A stretch of 64,000 nt of DNA from Schistocephalus solidus (GCA_017591395.1 WEDG01000416.1:62001-126000); one strand, 5' to 3'. Positions 47,296 to 58,226 are shown, numbered from the stretch's first letter. Notes: a model not told the origin generated them from the sequence alone. A program made the numbers and translations.

Positions 47296-47349
47296 GTTGA
47301 ATAGTTGAGGTAGTATGCATTCCGAGATGATAAATGAAGAAAGAAGGCT

Positions 47350-47466
47350 CGTCGGAAAATCGAGGTTTACTCGTGAATTTTCAAGCTGGTTACACCAACC
47401 CGTCGTCAGACGACGGGTTGGTGTAACCAGCTTGAAAATTCACGAGTAAACCTCGATTTTCCGACG
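47350..47466. repeat. Perfect 117-bp palindrome (58-bp arms, 1-nt centre)
   Basis: Arms 47350-47407 and 47409-47466 are exact reverse complements around a single a at 47408; the arms run cgtcggaaaatcgagg ... acccgtcgtc. With one indel the similarity continues into gaagaaagaagg / cttctttct. It lies between two TA tracts. No coding potential. Confidence 0.95.
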
Positions 47467-47473
47467 TGCTTCT

Positions 47474-47476
<3 letters not shown>

Positions 47477-47551
<75 letters not shown>
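47477..47551. repeat. Long (TA)n microsatellite
   Basis: About 75 bp of uninterrupted TA repeats directly right of the palindrome. Confidence 0.98.
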
Positions 47552-47553
<2 letters not shown>

Positions 47554-47908
47554 TAGTTAAACCCTACCTAACTAAGGTGACTCTTTTGCCAAATTCAGAA
47601 TGTACCCGAACTTGGTCAAGTGTGGAAGGCGACTACATGAGTGCACTCATGGTCATGTATACTCAGTTCGACCCATAGAGGACTCAACGTAGTGTTGGAG
47701 ATCAGTATCGTTTTCAGTGCGCCCTTCGTGTTCATGATGATTTCCAGTTATCTTGCTGGTATATCGCTCATTGCAGATTGGCATTTAGCTTTGTAGCTCA
47801 CTCAAGTGGGCTATTTCGAAAAAGAGTCCGCCGGGTATAAAGCTCCTGCGCAAGATAAAAGCGTAAAACAGTAACTGTTATTTACAGTAAATTATATAAG
47901 TCAATTTA

Positions 47909-47995
47909 TCATTTCTTAAACCCGTATTTTTTTCGTTCATAGAACAAGTCCGTTTTAGCACTTCCGAGATTGACAATTTTCGGACAACCATCTCG
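47909..47995 (-). CDS. PHF5A: PHF5A exon 3
   Basis: Acceptor atgagtttag; 28 codons plus [23 protein letters not shown] then RKKYGFKK. Confidence 0.95.
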   Translation of the reverse strand, partial: RDGCPKIVNLGSAKTDLFYERKKYGFKK

Positions 47996-48304
47996 CTAAA
48001 CTCATTTGAGAAAAAATACAAGCACTTACATCTTTTTCCAGGATAGTACATTGCCTGCAATAGTAAGCATCAGAAACTCCAGGACCTCCGCAAATGACAC
48101 AACGACCCTGATAAGAACCAAAATTGCATTCGTCGCATATTCTGACGAGTGTGCATGGTCGAACATAGGAATCACATATCACGCACTTTCCATCATCTTT
48201 TTCGCACAGACGTCCGATGGCTTAAAAAAAGATAAAACGTGAGGATACTTACAAACACCAGTTTGCTTGCGACAAAAGACTAGATCAGGATGGTGCTTAG
48301 CCAT
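47909..48304 (-). CDS. PHF5A: PHF5A / Rds3 homologue (SF3b complex subunit), complete
   Basis: PHF5A is a small zinc-knot protein of the SF3b complex in U2 snRNP that helps hold the branch-site adenosine with SF3B1. Three minus-strand exons were read: 48253-48304, 48030-48220 and 47909-47995, joined by introns of 32 and 34 nt with GT-AG ends. The 109-residue product starts [17 protein letters not shown], contains [20 protein letters not shown] and [19 protein letters not shown], and ends [10 protein letters not shown], nearly identical to animal PHF5A, which is 110 residues. The start is the first ATG of the conserved N-terminus. One notable change is Asp where human has Cys26 (EKDDGKC versus EKCDGKC). 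Intact, so likely functional. Confidence 0.97.
48030..48220 (-). CDS. PHF5A: PHF5A exon 2
   Basis: Acceptor tttttttaag, donor gtaagt. 63 codons after two bases that complete a Ser codon; carries most of the zinc-binding cysteines ([19 protein letters not shown]). Confidence 0.97.
48253..48304 (-). CDS. PHF5A: PHF5A exon 1
   Basis: ATG at 48304 down to donor gtaagt; 17 codons plus one base, encoding [17 protein letters not shown]. Confidence 0.95.
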
Positions 48305-48724
48305 GATTATTTAGGGTCCACAAGGTCAAGTACTTTAGGAATTTTGGTGAAGCTAAACACTGAAATGTAGGTCAGTCATCAGCCAGTCACAGGGTATCTT
48401 GAAGTTCCACTGTTATAATATACATAGGTTAGGAAACAAATAGAGTGTCAGGTTGATCCACAGAAACTATAATGGGGTAATTACATGCAAGGAATCAAAA
48501 AGACGAATAGTTTACAGCGACAGATGCAACAACAGCAGTTACATTTAAGCTATCATAAAATTCGGGAAAAAAGTTATAAGGAACTGAAGAAAATAAAACG
48601 TGGATAACCAATTGACAAGGATGTCTGAAAACAGAGGACACTGATATTCCATGGAGAGATGATGCAAATGCGCATGACTATTAAAATGTTAGCAAATACA
48701 AGCAGTATCAAAGCCTCGAGTTCG
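48305..48724. other. Upstream flank of PHF5A
   Basis: Presumably contains the PHF5A promoter (transcription runs leftward). No TATA-like or initiator motif could be assigned with confidence. Confidence 0.4.
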
Positions 48725-49790
48725 AACGTACAACTTCTGTGACTTTAGATATATTTACCAGCACAATAAAATGTTCCACAAACTGAGTGAGCTTCGGATG
48801 TGTGTTGACGAACAAACACCATATATAATTGCCCTTGACAGAAACGTGGCTCTCAGAAGATATTCGAGAACATGAAGTATCCCTCCATGGTTATCAACAC
48901 TTTAGAAGAGACAGGAAGAGCCGCAGAACATGAATCGCTGTTAATGTCAGTTCAAATATGACTGCGATTTCCGAGGTACATCCTAGGACAGCAGAATTTA
49001 AATTTTTGTCTTTAACTCTTGCAGCTAAGTATGCTCGGCCACTGCAATCACTGTTACACACCGTCCCCCAAACCAGAATGTCGAACGCAATGTCATTCTC
49101 CTAACGGAGCTGACCATCACCTGCTTGAACCAAGATTTCTGTATCGTTGGAGAATTTAAATGCTCCTAATATCAACTGGGAAACTTGGAATGTTTTGGGT
49201 CCAATTGATACATTCGGTGATCGTTTGCTTGAGATGGCAGGCGAAAAATTACTCTTACAGAATGTACTGTTCGGGAAATGAGTTAGGGAAGGGCAAAGTT
49301 CCAATTGTCTCGACCTCGTTTTCAGTCGAAATGAGGATAATGTGCTGGATTTACATGATCTACCGCTAATGGGTGCTATTGACCACATTTTACTGCTCTT
49401 TGAGTATTCCCTGAGCTCACAGCCTGACTCACTTAAGCAACTGGAAACAAACCTGTGGAAGGAAGATTCTTCTAGCATTTGCATGCAAACCTCAGCAATA
49501 CCGTGGACAACCACATTACGGAGAACTGTGGACAAATGCTGGAGAATGTTCAGCTTGTTGTTTAAAAGGATTTTTAATATTAATCGTCCCCTTAAACGAA
49601 TGAAAACACACAATCGTCCGTTGTGGATAAACTGCAAACCTCAGATTTCCTTTAAAGGAAGAAACAAGATGTGGAAGCGGTTTCAACTAAAGGGGAGTGT
49701 TGAACACTTTTTTAAATACAAACGAAAACGGCATGTCTGTAAGCATGAGGCAAACCGACTACGAAAGCACTATGAGCTAATCATACTATA
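48725..49790 (+). mobile_element. CR1-like LINE, APE endonuclease remnant
   Basis: Pieces of an APE-type endonuclease in order, in shifting frames: KLSELRMCVDEQTPYIIAL, TWLSEDIREHE and HGYQHFRRDRKS (48830-48920); NAPNINWETW (49160-49195); SNCLDLVFSRNEDNV and AIDHILLL (49300-49400). The D of GDFN and the S of SDH have been lost, so it is inactive. RT is absent; the next element begins about 49.8 kb. Confidence 0.65.
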
Positions 49791-49839
49791 GGGCACTTTG
49801 TATCATCCCAAGCTCCTATATTGTTACATTTGGCTGTCC

Positions 49840-50890
49840 TGAGTGGTTCACGCACATGGTGCATCAGCTTCATGTCGGGATGACGGCGCATGTCACTGAC
49901 AACGGGACGGTATCCGAAGCATTCGTAGTAACCAATGGAGTGAAGCAGGGCTGCATATTGGCTCCAACCCCGTTCAATCTCATGTTCTCAGCTACGCTGA
50001 TGGACGCCTACCGTGATTAGCAGCCTGGGATCCCCATCGCCTACAGAACTGTGGAGCACCTTCTCAAAAGTCGGCGTAGGCAGGCTTCAACGCGCGTGTC
50101 TACGACTACAGCCCATGAGTTGCTCTTCGCGGACGACTGTGCACTTAACACCGTGACGGAGGAGGACATGCAAAGGAGTATGGACCTCTTCGGCGCATGC
50201 TGCGCCAATTTTGGGTTAACAATCAGTACAAACAAAACTGTTGTCATACACCAGCTGCCACACAGCGCGGAATACAATGCTTCCCGAATCAATGTCAATG
50301 GTGCTCAACTCAAAAACGTAGAAACCTTCGCTTATCTAGGAAGCACGCTGTCGGGCAACACGATAATCGATAACGAGGTTGCCCAACGAATCAGCAAAGC
50401 TAGTCAGGCCTTCGGCCGGCTGCAGGCCTCCGTGTGGAATCGCCACGGTATTTACCTGAACACCAAACTGAAGATGTACATGGCCATCGTCTTGACGAAA
50501 CTCCTTTACGGAGTGGAAACCTGAACCCTCTACTCGAACCAAGCCAGGAAGCTGAATCACTTCCATCTCAGCTGCCTCCGCAGAATACTGAAGCTGGGAT
50601 GGAAAGACAGGATCCCGGACACGGAAGTCCTGGAGCGGACCAGTATCCTCAGCATCCACGCCATGCTGAGGCAAGTTCAACTGCGATGGAACGGCCACCT
50701 GGTAAGAATGGAGGATGAGCGACTACCCAAACGACTTTTCTACGGAGATTTCGCTACAGGTGCTCGCCGACAGGGAGGTCAAAAACGAGAGTACAAGGAC
50801 ACTTTGAAGAAATCACTGAAGCAACTGCAAATCAACCCGGCGACCTTGGAGGACCTCGCCCAGGAAAGACCGGCATGGAGAAGATCCATA
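49840..50890 (+). pseudogene. Reverse transcriptase of the RTE-like element
   Basis: VTNGVKQGCILAPTPFNLMF, ELLFADDCALNTVTEEDMQR (catalytic FADD intact), [52 protein letters not shown] and [20 protein letters not shown] occur in the correct order. Stops at 50018-50020 and 50522-50524 (Trp to stop in the ETW motif) and at 50891 break the frame. Confidence 0.85.
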
Positions 50891-50969
50891 TAGACTGGTT
50901 CAGCAATCTATGATGCCAACCGGATCACCGCCACCAAGGCCAAAAGAGCGGCACGAAAGTCACCAGCTC

Positions 50970-51818
50970 CCCGGACCAATATCGTCGATGCCCAGGCCCT
51001 GCCAACATGCCCGCGTTGTCAACGCATCTTCCGCGCGCGAATCGGCCTGGTTGGACATCTTTGGACGCACTGCACCCAAAATCCACAATTACAAGTTCTA
51101 CGTCAAATTCTGCCTACCCTCCTTCAGACTCCCCAACCCTCACTCCTGGCATCAATTCCATTACTCCCACCATCATAGAGACCACATCTCAATACTCATC
51201 GCCTGTCACTCCCACCACCGCAACCACCACCGCCTTCGCCTTCACTACCACCACCACCACCACCACCACCATCAACGATGGGGACTCCCTCCTAAACTGT
51301 CCTCAATGCGACCGCACATTCACCTCACGCATCGACTTGGTCAGTCACTTGCAAATCCATCGTAAAGAGACTGGTTAACCAGTGCCTGGAGCACCAAAAC
51401 ACAGAAGAGATCGTTGCCTCCATTGTCCTCACTGTCCTCGAGCATTCACTCATCGCATGGGCCTATTCGGTCACATGCGCATCCATGACAGCGAAATTCA
51501 TTACAATGCCGACAACACCAATACTTCATGCACACCCTCCGCTCCTGCCATTCTTACCACCACTGACACCCCCACTACCATGCATGACATCCCCCAGCCT
51601 CTACCGAGTTCTCCTGCCCACACTGCGCCCGCAACTTCAACTCACGCATCGGCCTGGTCGGTCACCTGCGAATCCATCGCATGGAGGCTGGTGAACCAGT
51701 GCCTAGGGCTCTGACATACGGTCACCGCGCCTGCCTCCACTGCCCTCACTGCTCCCGCACATTTACACACCGCATGGGCCTATTAGGACACATGCGCCTC
51801 CACGACGACCTGCGGTAA
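50970..51818 (+). pseudogene. C2H2 zinc-finger array fused downstream of the RT
   Basis: Five fingers: LPTCPRCQRIFRARIGLVGH (about 50997); LLNCPQCDRTFTSRIDLVSH (51292); HCPHCPRAFTHRMGLFGHMR (51420); FSCPHCARNFNSRIGLVGHL (51610); and LHCPHCSRTFTHRMGLLGHM (51740), ending HDDLR-stop. Linkers are rich in Ser/Thr/Pro, with a poly-Thr (ACC)n tract at about 51245-51275. Frameshifts separate fingers 1, 2, 3 and 4-5. The spacing is regular and the C..C..H..H pattern is kept in all five. Confidence 0.85.
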
Positions 51819-52690
51819 ACCACCGGAGACTAAGCCACATCAGTGCACACCATCTACACTAATACATAGACAACACCCTCACAATCATCATAATGTACCT
51901 GATAAAATCACGGTTTCCTAGAAACCGTGGCTGGGAAGGCTGCCAATCTGACGCTTACACCAGAACACGCCATCGGCCCAGTGTATGTGCTGTGTGTGTC
52001 GAGTGGCTGACCAGTGGACTGGGAGTCAGACGGTGATGGCTCCTCCATATCCCCTGATTAAGAAAATCTTGGTGTGTGCGTTATTGGCGCCAGGTCGTGC
52101 TGTGGCGCGCGAAGACGGGTACGCCGACCCGTCAGCTAATGCGCCCACTCCCACATCAGACAACTGACTGGCTCGGATGTTGGTCTGATTGTGGGGGTGG
52201 GGGAGAATGTGAGGTCGACAGCTCAGCGCATTTTCCTCACTATAAACAATCTGACGCGCTTGAAACTATCATGGTGCGCTAAAAGCCGTGGCTTGGAAGT
52301 TTGCCAACTGACGGGATAACTCGAGCCGCGTGGTCAGCCCAATGTGTGTTTTTTGTGGATTGGCTGACTGGCGGACTGAGATACAGGCTGTGATGGCTCC
52401 TTCTTAATGTGGCCATTATGGCACTCCCACTCCGTGGGATCCGAGTCAGGGGTTTCGGTACGCCCAGGGTCGGCTCCGGCCGCGTCAGCCACCTGCGCCC
52501 TCTCCCATCTCCGGTCTTCATGACTCTGTCATGACACCGGGCTCAGGTGGGGGAGGAGGAGGGAGTGCGATAGCTACAGCGCAAGGCTTCTATCACTGAA
52601 AACTAATTCACGCGCAAGTCACCGTCCCTGCACCACCTGGTGTGGAGCATACGATGAACCTCATCGAAATCGACGGTCAAACTGTGATAT
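51819..52690 (+). repeat. 3' UTR of the RTE-like element
   Basis: About 870 bp homologous over its length, in inverse orientation, to 35123-35990. It contains the short perfect hairpin CACGGTTTC-CTA-GAAACCGTG (51909-51929) and the conserved gctccacaccaggtggtgca (reverse strand) block. Confidence 0.8.
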
Positions 52691-52980
52691 TGTTTTATAT
52701 GCAATAAGCAAAGAAATCATGACCAAATAGGCAGTTATTAGCTAAATTTATAACTTTTTTGACTTATTGCACTGGCTGCATCTCCCCTCCATGATAGACG
52801 CAGCAAGTCTTTTTGAATTTGTGTCGGTCGTTTCAAATAACAGCCTGGAATTCGTGCCAACCAAAATAATCAAGCCCAACGCTTTTAAATCCACCGTTCC
52901 CCAATTTCTTTTATGAAGACTTAAGGAATAAAGGATGCAGTTAAAATAACAAACTTCTAGCTCGTTATCTGTGTATCTAA
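52691..52980. other. No firm feature
   Basis: Spacer between the RTE-like element and LINE C. A 100-codon minus-strand frame (52748-53050) overlaps it but has no recognised domain. Confidence 0.35.
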
Positions 52981-54030
52981 GGAGCGGAAAGATTTTTAAA
53001 GTAGCCTCTAAGATTCGTCTTCCACGTGACAGACAGAAAACCTTGTGCACTCAGCAAGCCAATCTCTGCAAAATCTGTTTCTCAACTGTTACGTCGTCGA
53101 TTCTCCTCTAAACGAGCATATGAAATTCATTTATTCCTAAATGAAGATAAAAACTTCGTTCTCGAAGACTCTGACAAGGCAGAATTGTTTAGTGCGTTCT
53201 TTGCAAATCATCTAACGATGGAATCTTAACCGGTTCCGACGTTTCAGCCATTCTCTTTAAATGCTATCAGCACCATCGATTTCTCTTCAGAATTAATTCC
53301 CAAGCAAATAGTTCGTCTAAAAACTCACACTTTTCGGGGACTGACGGTATTCCAAATTCAGTTATAAAGAAAGTGCTGAGCTTCCCCTGATTGCTTCGCC
53401 GTTTATTCTCAGTTTATCTTCTAATCAGATTCTTTCCTGGCTTATGGAAGACATCTAGTATTCTTGCTCTCTTCAAGATAGGATGTCGTTTAGACATAAA
53501 TAATAACCAAGGCGTTCAAAAACCGCGGTTGTAGCAAAACTTCTTGAAAGAATTATTTTTGATCAAATTCGCGACTTTTGCCTAAACAACAAGCACTTAA
53601 GCGACTCACAATATGCTTTTTTACCTGGGAGATCATGCGATGTCTGTCCTCGATTTTCTGAACCTCGTCACTTTCCTTAGAAATGAGCAGCAGTAAGTCG
53701 TTGTGATCTACTGTGAGCTGAGCAAAGCCTTTGACAAGTTACCTCACAGACGTCTTCTGGTGAAACTGGAAGTCCTCGGCATCCGGCCTCCTCTCATTGA
53801 CTTCATTGGTTCCTACTTGTCTAACCGCAGCCAGAAGGTCTTAGTAGGTAATAGCAATTCGACGCCTCAGCCGATTACGAGTGGCGTTTTTCAAGGCACG
53901 GTTCTAGGTCCCCTTCTATTCATTCAGTACATAAACGAAATTCCAAATGTACTCAATAATTCACAAAATTTCGTTTACACTGATGATCTCAAGTGCATTT
54001 ACTCATTTTCGAAAGAAACTTCCAATATTT
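52980..54030 (+). mobile_element. CR1-like LINE C, left part (RT)
   Basis: DKAELFSAFFANHLTMES (53177-53229), KLLERIIFDQIRDFC and SDSQYAFLPGRSCD (53540-53640), then a 132-codon open piece from 53703: CELSKAFDKLPHRRLLVKLE, SGVFQGTVLGPLLFIQYINE and FVYTDDLKCIYSFSKE (YTDD catalytic motif). Coding stops at the (AAT)n tail of LINE B at about 54031. The continuation of the same kind of ORF lies at 62.2 kb. Confidence 0.75.
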
Positions 54031-54884
54031 ATAATAATAATAATAATTCAGTATATATAAGGGAGATAGGCAGAGCCTTTGAAAACCCTATTTACAGATA
54101 GACGCTAGCAAAACAAGCAAATGTTACATTGCGATAGTCGTTTTAGTATATCGATCATTGCTGTCGACTAAATATATGTCCATCAAGTAAAAATGCATCA
54201 AGTCCTCCTTTAAACATTTCAACGCTTTCAGTCTGAACAACCGAAGCTGGCAGTTTGTTCCATTCTTCAATCACCCGTTGGAAAAAGAATTTGGCCCGCA
54301 CTTCAAGTTTGGTGTGTTTTCTTTTCAGTTTGTATTGGTGAACCCGGAGACTTTTCATGTTTGCCAATACAAAAAAGTTGGCCATCTGAAGAGCACAATC
54401 AACTCGGCTGACCAGTTTAAAGACTAAGATCGTATCCCCTCTGTATTGCCTATAAGAGAGAGGAAAAATTTTAAGTCATTCTAGGCGACCCTCATAGGGT
54501 AGGCATTCCAATCCGCCCTCCGTTGAACTTTCTCCAACAGAGCGCAGACATGTTTCGTCCAAGGGCGCCACGCCTGAACGCAATATTCCAACACCGACCG
54601 GATAAATGTTCCAAACACGCGCCCAAAAAGCTCTCCGTCAAAATTAACGAAGGACCTCCTGATTGCGCCTAAGATACACATAGCTTTCTTTGCGATATTC
54701 GCACAGTGCGACGATGGTTTGAGAGTTTGATTTCATCCATATACCCAAGTCCTTTAGAATATTTACCTCCTGGAGTTGGTGACCACTGATGAAGTACTGG
54801 TATTCAAACCTAATCATACTTCTGGAACTAGACCGCATTCGGATTATTTGGCATTTGTTCAGATTAAGGTTCAGCAGCCACTAA

Positions 54885-55682
54885 TCACACCATGTTTGCA
54901 AGCGATCTAAGTTTTGTTGTAATTTCCGTGCATCTTCCGGTTTCAATCGAGTACCATAACTTCAGATCGTCAGCGAACATCACCTTCTCGCATGTCAGAC
55001 ATTCCAGGCAGTCGTTTACGTATATCAGAAACAAAATGGGACCCAGAACGCTGCCCTGCGGAACTCCACTGTGAACGGTTTCCAAGTGAGACTTGGCGTC
55101 TCCAATACAAACACGCTGGCGCCTGTCAGTGAGAAAGTCAGTCAACCATTTGAGTAGGTTGCCAGTCACACCCATTTGACGGAGCTTAAAGATCAGACGT
55201 TTGTGTGGAACCCTGTCAAAGGCTTTGCTAAAGTCAATGCAGACCGCATGGACTGACAAACCCATTTCTAATGGTTTTGTCCAACTTTCCATGGATGTGA
55301 GCAGGTTTGTGAGGCAGGATCGACCACTTCGAAATCCATGTTGATATGAACTTAGCAAGTTATTCTCTTCAAGATGCCGCATAAGTTCCGTTTTTATTAT
55401 CTTCTCCATCATTTTGCAACAGATACTTGTGAGGCTGACTGGTCGGAAACTGTTTGGTGATGTCCTCTCTCCTCCTTTATAGATGGGGGTTATGTTGGCT
55501 TTCTTCCACTCGGTAGGCAGAGCCCCCGCCTCCATCGAACCTTCAAATATCTTGGACAGCGGAGAGGCCAGCTGGTCTGAGAGTTCATTGAAAACTTTTG
55601 CCGATATACAATCTGGGCCAGGTGATTTAGTGGGCTGTAGCTGTTTCAGAGTTTTTCTTTCTGTGTTCATTGGGAACGACAC
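54885..55682 (-). pseudogene. LINE B reverse transcriptase core
   Basis: 265 uninterrupted codons containing KSPGPDCISAKVFNE, WKKANITPIYKGGERTSPNS, FRPVSLTSICCKMMEKIIK, HGFRSGRSCLTNLL, CIDFSKAFDRVPHKRLIFKL, SGVPQGSVLGPILFLIYVND and EKVMFADDLKLWYSI. RT motifs 0-5, including the FADD catalytic pair, are all present. Downstream continuation is in other frames. Confidence 0.9.
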
Positions 55683-56103
55683 CGTGCTTATTTTGTTTGT
55701 AGATATGGCAGTACTTCGGCAACAGATTTGGAAGAATTGGCATCACTTAGTGCTCGGGACTCTCTACGCCTATCTCGCACAAGCCTAGTTTTCAAGGCTT
55801 ATTCAAATATCTGTTGTATTCTTAAGTGAACTGCCAAAGAGCTTTAAGGTGTATTGTTAAGTTGCTTTCGTAATTTTTTAAGTCTGTTTTGGAGAAAATT
55901 CATACAAGTAGAAAAGGCTGTTTTTAAATTAAAAATCTTAAGCGAGATTAAAGCCTGGTTTTTTTCTGCATGGCTCTGTAACAGCTCATAGAAAGTTTGG
56001 ATCGTTAATTGAAAATAGGCCTTGCCAATCTAGAGTACTTAAAAAAATTATTGATTAATTCATGGCTGGTGATAGCAAAGTTGAGTTTATTGCATTTTAC
56101 CTG

Positions 56104-56578
56104 CGCGTTGTGAAATGCTGTCATTCTAGTCACTGAACTAACCAGTTGGGACATGTTTAAACGTTAATAATATCGACCAATTTCTGAAGTTTTGGCGGAG
56201 AGGAATTTGCCTGCCAGTCAATGTGTGGCAGATTAAGATTGCCTACGATTATTTTGACATCAAATTGAGTTTCTGCAACTTTCACAAACAGTACACAGAC
56301 CACGCTTTCATTACCAGAATAACACGGAGGATTATATATACAGCTAAGTGCCACTTTGTATTGTGAGGGAGGATGACTGAAACAAAACATAAATTTCCAG
56401 AAAAGTACGAAATGCTCAGCTGAAAAGAAAAATATACCAAGGATGACTCATTATAAATAAGGCAACCACCACCATGTTTTTTTAGCGTGGTCTTGTCAGT
56501 ACAAATTGAAATTATCTTTATCGAGCGTTGATTTGGAAATAAGAGAGTGAACCCAGGATTAAGTGCTGCACAGCACAT
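56104..56578 (-). pseudogene. LINE B APE endonuclease, C-terminal half
   Basis: YKVALSCIYNPPCYSGNESV and IIVGNLNLPHIDWQANSS match the IYRPP and GDFNLPHIDW motifs. The catalytic Asp of GDFN is Asn here, so the nuclease is dead. Confidence 0.7.
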
Positions 56579-56703
56579 CTAAGTCACTTTAAGTCACTTT
56601 ATTGAGGGAAGTAGGCTTTCGCCCTTGAGCTCCCTATTCATATGCATAAATGTCAATAGTACAAACGTTTACAGTGATAAATCTGACAAATGAAAATGTA
56701 GGG

Positions 56704-57198
56704 TCATCGATATGTGTGGGCCAGGCGCAAGCTGCCACTGCTTACACAATCTTCATTATATTTACAATAGTTTCTCTGAAAATGAGTATCTAGTTTGAAT
56801 TTAAAATCGTCAACAGTTTCTGAAAGGACCACCTCGTCAGAGAGTCCGTTCCATGCTCCAACGACCCTCTGCGAAAAGGCGTTCCGACAGATGTCCATGT
56901 GGACCAATTTACTCTGCAGTTTAAAGGGATGACCCCTTAGATGTTCCGTCCCAGTCAATTCGAAGAAGTCAGCAAATTCTAGGACACACTCGCGGCCTCT
57001 GACAATCCGGTAGGTTTGGATGAGGTCACCGCGTAGTTGCCTGTAATTTAGAGGAAACAAATCAAGTTCAACCAGTCTGGCTTCGTAAGGCAGATGACTA
57101 AGATTCTTGACCATCTTCGTAGCCCTCGCCTGCACTCGTTCCAGCTGTATATAATCCTTCTTAAACCACGGACGCCAGGCCTGGACGGCATATTCCAA
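56704..57198 (-). pseudogene. LINE A RT C-terminal domain
   Basis: 164 open codons: MEYAVQAWRPWFKKDYIQLE, RVQARATKMV, FPLNYRQLRGDLIQTYRIV, FSQRVVGAWNGLSDEVV; the standard end of CR1-type ORF2. Confidence 0.85.
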
Positions 57199-58226
57199 GT
57201 GAGATCGAACAAATACCTCGTAGGTTTTCGGAAGAGTTCCTTATCAAACTGCACAAATCCACGTCTGAGCGCAAATAAGACTGGTGTAGCGCGTTTAGCT
57301 GCCTTTAAACACTGTGAAGATGGTTTAAGTGAGGAGTTTATTAGAGCACCGAGGTCCTTCTGTTCCTCAAAATTGAAAGGGGCTGCCCCTTTGAGAAGGT
57401 ATTGGTAGGAATCATCCTCCTCAATGGTCCTCCTGGTACGTAGTCTTAGGACTTCGCACTTCCCAACGTTAAAATTTAAGAGCCAACGAGCAGACCAGCT
57501 GCTAAGACGGTTGAGATCCTCTTGACGTGCGTGCCTATCGAAATCAGATCTGATGACCCTCCACAATTTAACATCCTCAGCAAACATGATATAGCAGCAA
57601 TCCAGGTCGTCGACACAGTCGTTGATGTACACTAAGAAGAGTAACGGCCCTAATACCGAGCCTTGAGGGACACCACTTAGAACCGGAGTAGGTGTTGACT
57701 TCGGGGTATCAACGCATACAGTTTGCAATCAACCTGTAAGAAAGTCTGCGATCCATGTCAGCAGCATTCCTCTTATGCCAATTTCGGATAATTTGTAGAT
57801 GAGACGTTTGTGTGGGACACTGTCAAATGCCTTCTTGAAATCAGTGTATATGACGTCAACCTTACCATTTTCGTCCAGTGCACGAGTCCACTGCTCTGTG
57901 GAGAGTAATTAAATAGAAAGACAGGAGCGATTCTGTCTGAAGCCATGCTGGAGATCTGAGAGTAATTGGTTTTCCTCAAGGAACTTCATGGTTGCCTTCT
58001 TGATTATTGATTCCATTATTTTACAGCAAATGGAGGTTAGGCTGACAGGCCGATAATTGTTGACATTAGATCGAGCACCACTCTTGTATATGGGGTATAT
58101 ATTTACTGCTTCCATTCGGATGGCAGTTTCCCTGATTCGAACGACGAATAAAATATATGCGCTAGTTGTTTGCACAGTTCGCTGGCCATTCCTTTCAAGA
58201 ACTTGGCTGGTATATCGTCCGGACAA
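57048..58226 (-). pseudogene. LINE A reverse transcriptase
   Basis: NIYPIYKSGARSNVNNYRPV, SLTSICCKIMESIIKKATMK and LLSDLQHGFRQNRSCLS (58160-57915), then SGVPQGSVLGPLLFLVYIND and CYIMFAEDVKLWRVI (57690-57560), LLNFNVGKCEVLRL and KDLGALINSSLKP. The catalytic FADD reads FAED (Asp to Glu), and the frame is broken between 57909 and 57728, so it is inactive. Confidence 0.85.

Larger units (their letters stand above)
49825..52690 (+). mobile_element. RTE-like LINE with C-terminal C2H2 zinc-finger array
   Basis: 5'-truncated copy: RT from the palm onward, thumb/connection domain, five C2H2 fingers (stop 51816-51818), and about 870 bp of 3' UTR ending near 52690. The coding part has a few in-frame stops (for example 50018 and 50522-50524) and frameshifts in the finger region, so it is inactive but young enough to read easily. 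A second copy is at 35123-36917 in inverse orientation, and UTR fragments are at 37.1 and 27.4 kb. The clade (RTE-like) is assigned by motif resemblance only. Confidence 0.85.
54031..56579 (-). mobile_element. CR1-like LINE B, 5'-truncated in the endonuclease
   Basis: Minus strand from 56578: the C-terminal half of an APE domain, a linker, RT (55682-54885), RT C-terminus (54838-54155), then a 3' UTR ending in (AAT)n at 54031-54052. Stops and shifts mean it is inactive, but the RT core is well preserved. It abuts LINE A at its 5' side and interrupts LINE C on its 3' side. Confidence 0.85.

Noticed and set aside
48136..48170. Hammerhead-like ctgacgag ... cgaac string
   Set aside because: It lies inside PHF5A exon 2, the required stem II does not form, and the coding explanation is complete.
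50910..51714. A host zinc-finger transcription factor
   Set aside because: The fingers directly follow the RT of the RTE-like element and recur in a second copy with the same UTR, so they belong to the mobile element.
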